The notes under the pieces were generated by a model. It was not told where the DNA came from. It searched no databases and saw only the letters and a program-made list of their open reading frames with translations. Made by a program: the position numbers and the translations under genes. DNA of 22,099 nt from a virus. Location of the stretch: positions 1-22,099 of the IMG/VR virus record IMGVR_UViG_3300005253_000645. One strand, 5' to 3'. Of the stretch, positions 20,030 to 22,099 are shown in pieces. The number at the start of each line of letters is the position of its first letter. Position 1 is the stretch's first letter.

Positions 20030-20713
20030 ATGGAAAATAAAAACGAATTAGCAGATGCCTTACTCTACATAGTAACCCTCTGCGGATATTACCCGTTAAG
20101 CGAAAATGATATTGATGTCCTGGTTAAATACATCAATAAAGACGATCCAACCCTATCTGTATTGAAATTAAAAGAGATGTTTGATTGTGCTATTAAGGAT
20201 AAGCTGGGGATAGAATTGAAGGGACGGCTGAGCGCTAAAGAATATCTAAGGGTCAAGTATGCTTGGGGTAGGAATTTTCAGGTAGAGCAGAAAATTCAAA
20301 AGCCTAATGAGCCCACAGAGGAGCAAAAGGAAAAGATGCATAAGGACTGGCTGGAAAATTGTATATTTAAGCAGATAGATAATTTTTACAAGACCGGTGA
20401 TTATAAGATAACCGATTACGGCAATTCTTTGTATAACTATCTGGAACGAATAGGGCTGCTCACCTTTTCAGAAGAGACAAAGGCTAAATTTTTCAAGCGG
20501 GAAAAGATTGCTTTATCTCAAAATTCAAGCAGCTTAAATGAACCAATATCAATTAAGACCATCATTAACCAAAGCGACAAAATAACTAAGATGAATTATA
20601 AGAAATATGCTCTGGAGCAATTTCTCAGGACCTGCAAGGAAGAAAAGCGGGACATTGTGGGAGAGATCAAGAGCTATGAACAAAAACTGGAATATGAAAA
20701 TGCAACTAAATGA
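20030..20713 (+). CDS. Unknown protein in the replication operon (227 aa)
   Basis: I do not recognise a named family. The protein is mostly helical and charged: an N-terminal region (LADALLYIVTLCGYYPLSEN, then DDPTLSVLKLKEMFDCAIKD), a middle KEYLRVKYAWGRNFQVEQKI, and a coiled-coil-like C-terminus. No P-loop is visible, so it is not a classical helicase or ATPase loader. It overlaps the methyltransferase start by 4 nt (ATGA at 20710). Similar-sized helical genes after a phage initiator are sometimes helicase loaders or replication adaptors, which is only a positional guess. Confidence 0.55.
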   Translation: MENKNELADALLYIVTLCGYYPLSENDIDVLVKYINKDDPTLSVLKLKEMFDCAIKDKLGIELKGRLSAKEYLRVKYAWGRNFQVEQKIQKPNEPTEEQKEKMHKDWLENCIFKQIDNFYKTGDYKITDYGNSLYNYLERIGLLTFSEETKAKFFKREKIALSQNSSSLNEPISIKTIINQSDKITKMNYKKYALEQFLRTCKEEKRDIVGEIKSYEQKLEYENATK

Positions 20714-21594
20714 CATTAGGTAGTCTATTTTCAGGGATAGGTGGGTTTGAGTTAGCAGCAACCTGGGCAGGTATAAAACCAATTTGGAGCAATGAGATCG
20801 ACTCTTTTTGTTGTAAAGTATTAAGAAAAAACTTTGACCATGAGATCATTGAAAAAGACATCCGGTACATCGGAAAGTATAACCTCAAATCAGTTGATAT
20901 TATCACTGCCGGTGTACCATGCCAACCAGCAAGTATTGCCGGAAACAGAAAAGGAAAGTCAGATGATCGCTGGTTATGGGATGAGGCTATTAGGGTTATC
21001 TCAGAACTTAAACCAACCTATATTATTTGCGAAAATCCTCCTGGCATCCTCAGCTTGGAAAATGGCAAGCCATTTGACGAAATACTATTTGCGTTGGAAA
21101 ATGAAGGGTACACCATCGAACTTTTTAATATTCCAGCTTGCAGTATTGGAGCGTGGCATAGACGAGAAAGGATTTGGATTATTGCTTACTCTGACGCAAT
21201 TAGAAATAAGCGAGAAGCCAGAAAAAATGAGAAAGAGAGCAAAAAGAATGGGCTACAAAAACGGAACGAAATGGAACAGCTTATCAAGCCAGCTAAATTA
21301 CGGATTCCTCCCTACTTTAACGAGCAGGGATTACAGAAGTCAGCATGCACCAGAAAGCAAAGCGTTCAAAGCCAGGCAAAAGCATCCCAGGGCGGTAAAT
21401 TTAGTAGAGCAAATGCAAAGAAATGGGATTATTGGAAAATTGAACCCAACGTGGTGCGAATGGTATATGGGGTATCCCAAAAATTGGTCAAAGATAGAAG
21501 AAAGCGTATAATCGCATTAGGCAATAGTATTGTACCACAAATTGCAGTAGAATTATTTAAGGTAATTAAGGAATATGAGAAATCAATTAGCTGA
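20710..21594 (+). CDS. C5 cytosine DNA methyltransferase (Dcm-type, 294 aa)
   Basis: Motifs of the C5 methyltransferases are in order: motif I SLFSGIGGFE (5-14, SAM binding), motif IV GVPCQPAS with catalytic C71, motif VI ENPP (108-111; the usual form is ENV), motif VIII RRERIWIIAY (151-160), and motif X GNSIVPQIA (271-279). It probably methylates cytosines in phage DNA, guarding against host restriction. Between motifs VIII and X this frame is Lys/Gln-rich and ends WKIEPNVVRMVYGVSQKL, recalling the 'EP.v.Rv..Gv' element of some family members. The same DNA in the next frame also encodes a methyltransferase-like C-terminus (see the entry at 21191-21511), so the exact target-recognition region is uncertain. 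Confidence 0.82.
   Translation: MTLGSLFSGIGGFELAATWAGIKPIWSNEIDSFCCKVLRKNFDHEIIEKDIRYIGKYNLKSVDIITAGVPCQPASIAGNRKGKSDDRWLWDEAIRVISELKPTYIICENPPGILSLENGKPFDEILFALENEGYTIELFNIPACSIGAWHRRERIWIIAYSDAIRNKREARKNEKESKKNGLQKRNEMEQLIKPAKLRIPPYFNEQGLQKSACTRKQSVQSQAKASQGGKFSRANAKKWDYWKIEPNVVRMVYGVSQKLVKDRRKRIIALGNSIVPQIAVELFKVIKEYEKSIS
21191..21511 (+). other. Second reading frame with methyltransferase-like C-terminus
   Basis: Shifted by +1 from the methyltransferase frame, an ORF open from 20834 contains, in its last 105 residues, the pattern of the C-terminal part of many phage C5 methyltransferases. It has GFLPTLTSRDYRSQ at 21302 (usually LPTPTarDY), then HPRAVNLVEQMQ, and LNPTWCEWYMGYPKNWS from 21440 (usually LNPeWvEWLMGyP.gWt). 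The stop is at 21509-21511. Rejoining the first frame near there would add motif X. Either two compensating indels have moved this region between frames, or both frames are used. Confidence 0.5.
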
Positions 21595-21645
21595 ATACTT
21601 GCATATTAACAAACCTAATATTAATTAATCAAAAAAAACATAGCC

Positions 21646-22056
21646 ATGAAAAATAAAGACTTTAAATTAGAAAAACCACCAGTACAAGGATGTGCCGGCT
21701 TAGCTGTAATAGCAATAATAATCTTTTTTATTATCTGGTTTAATATACCCGGCTGTAATGATGAAGAAGAAATACCTGCAAAACCATTAACAAAAGAAGA
21801 AAAAAGAACGAAAGAAATAGCCAGATGTTTTAGTGGATGGAATGGCTCACATCTAAAACTACGTGAATTAATCAAAAAATCTATGAATGATCCTGATAGT
21901 TATGATCATGTAGAAACAAAATATATAGATAATGATAGTACATTATTAGTAATAACTACATTTAGAGGGAAAAATACTTATGGTGGCGTTGTAAAGCAAA
22001 CAATAACAGCAATAACAGACACTAAAAATTGTACTGTACTTAAAATAATAGAATAA
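21646..22056 (+). CDS. Single-pass membrane protein with soluble C-terminal domain (136 aa)
   Basis: The N-terminus (KNKDFKLEKPPVQG) is followed by one membrane segment (about 16-33, CAGLAVIAIIIFFIIWF) and an acidic linker, then a soluble domain (about 58-136). That domain contains CFSGWNGSHLKLRELIKKSM, NDPDSYDHVETKY, and TTFRGKNTYGGVVKQTITAI. The form 'sgwdGsh..L...ik..mndP.Sy.hveT.y......vvt.fRgkN.fGgvv' recurs in small membrane proteins of bacteria and prophages. I know of no settled function. As a phage gene next to a methyltransferase it may be a superinfection-exclusion or other host-altering protein; this is a guess. Confidence 0.55.
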   Translation: MKNKDFKLEKPPVQGCAGLAVIAIIIFFIIWFNIPGCNDEEEIPAKPLTKEEKRTKEIARCFSGWNGSHLKLRELIKKSMNDPDSYDHVETKYIDNDSTLLVITTFRGKNTYGGVVKQTITAITDTKNCTVLKIIE

Positions 22057-22099
22057 ATATGCTGTCAACCCATAGGACATTACCATATTTATATTAAAA

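Noticed and set aside
20834-21190. First part of the second frame over the methyltransferase as a separate gene
   Set aside because: Upstream of about 21190 the +1 frame shows no methyltransferase-like or other recognisable sequence, while the first frame has clear motifs I to VIII. Only the later segment is worth keeping.
1-22099. CRISPR arrays, insertion sequences, integrase or attachment sites
   Set aside because: No regularly spaced repeats with unique spacers, no transposase-like ORF with terminal inverted repeats, and no recombinase motif were seen on either strand.

Overview
The window is a stretch of a tailed-phage (or prophage) genome that most likely infects a member of the Bacteroidota. 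The DNA is AT-rich, most genes lack a clear Shine-Dalgarno, a Bacteroidota-type signal peptide is present on one gene, and a candidate promoter fits the Bacteroidota -7 form TAnnTTTG. Almost every gene is on the + strand, tightly packed and often joined by ATGA overlaps. I recognised protein families from remembered motif patterns; no database search was run.

Layout. (1) 1-5441: tail and host-contact genes. These are the end of a repeat-rich adhesin, a short fibre-like protein, a gpZ-like protein, a DNA-circulation/LysM-type tail protein, a Mu gp44/P2 gpD-like baseplate hub, a Mu gp45-like spike with an HxH tip, and a hidden 32-codon ORF. The hub and spike imply a contractile, Mu/P2-like tail. 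(2) 5438-10450: a head module in lambda order W-B-C-D-E-FI-like: head-tail joining, portal, ClpP-like protease with a possible nested scaffold, decoration protein, major capsid. A small ribbon-helix-helix gene runs antisense between portal and protease. (3) 10472-13676: a strong terminator hairpin, an FII-like adaptor, a tail-terminator-like protein fused to a DUF1566/C-type-lectin-like domain, and small virion or membrane proteins. (4) 13688-18023: a fibre with a Sec signal peptide, several tiny membrane proteins, a GIY-YIG homing endonuclease inserted after a truncated amidase start, the intact amidase, and a holin-like protein. (5) 18024-18459: a gene-free, GC-richer, highly structured stretch that looks like a non-coding RNA, followed by hairpins. 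(6) 18460-22056: an HNH endonuclease, a winged-helix replication initiator carrying an iteron-like array, two conserved phage proteins of unknown role, a C5 cytosine methyltransferase with a striking second reading frame, and a small membrane protein.

No terminase, integrase, tail sheath, tube or tape-measure gene is in the window, so the replicon continues on at least one side. The most unusual items are the candidate structured RNA (18032-18252), the homing endonuclease with a captured amidase 5' end (16177-16955), the DUF1566 fusion to a neck/tail protein, the helically phased repeats inside the replication gene, and the two methyltransferase-like C-termini in overlapping frames (21200-21511).
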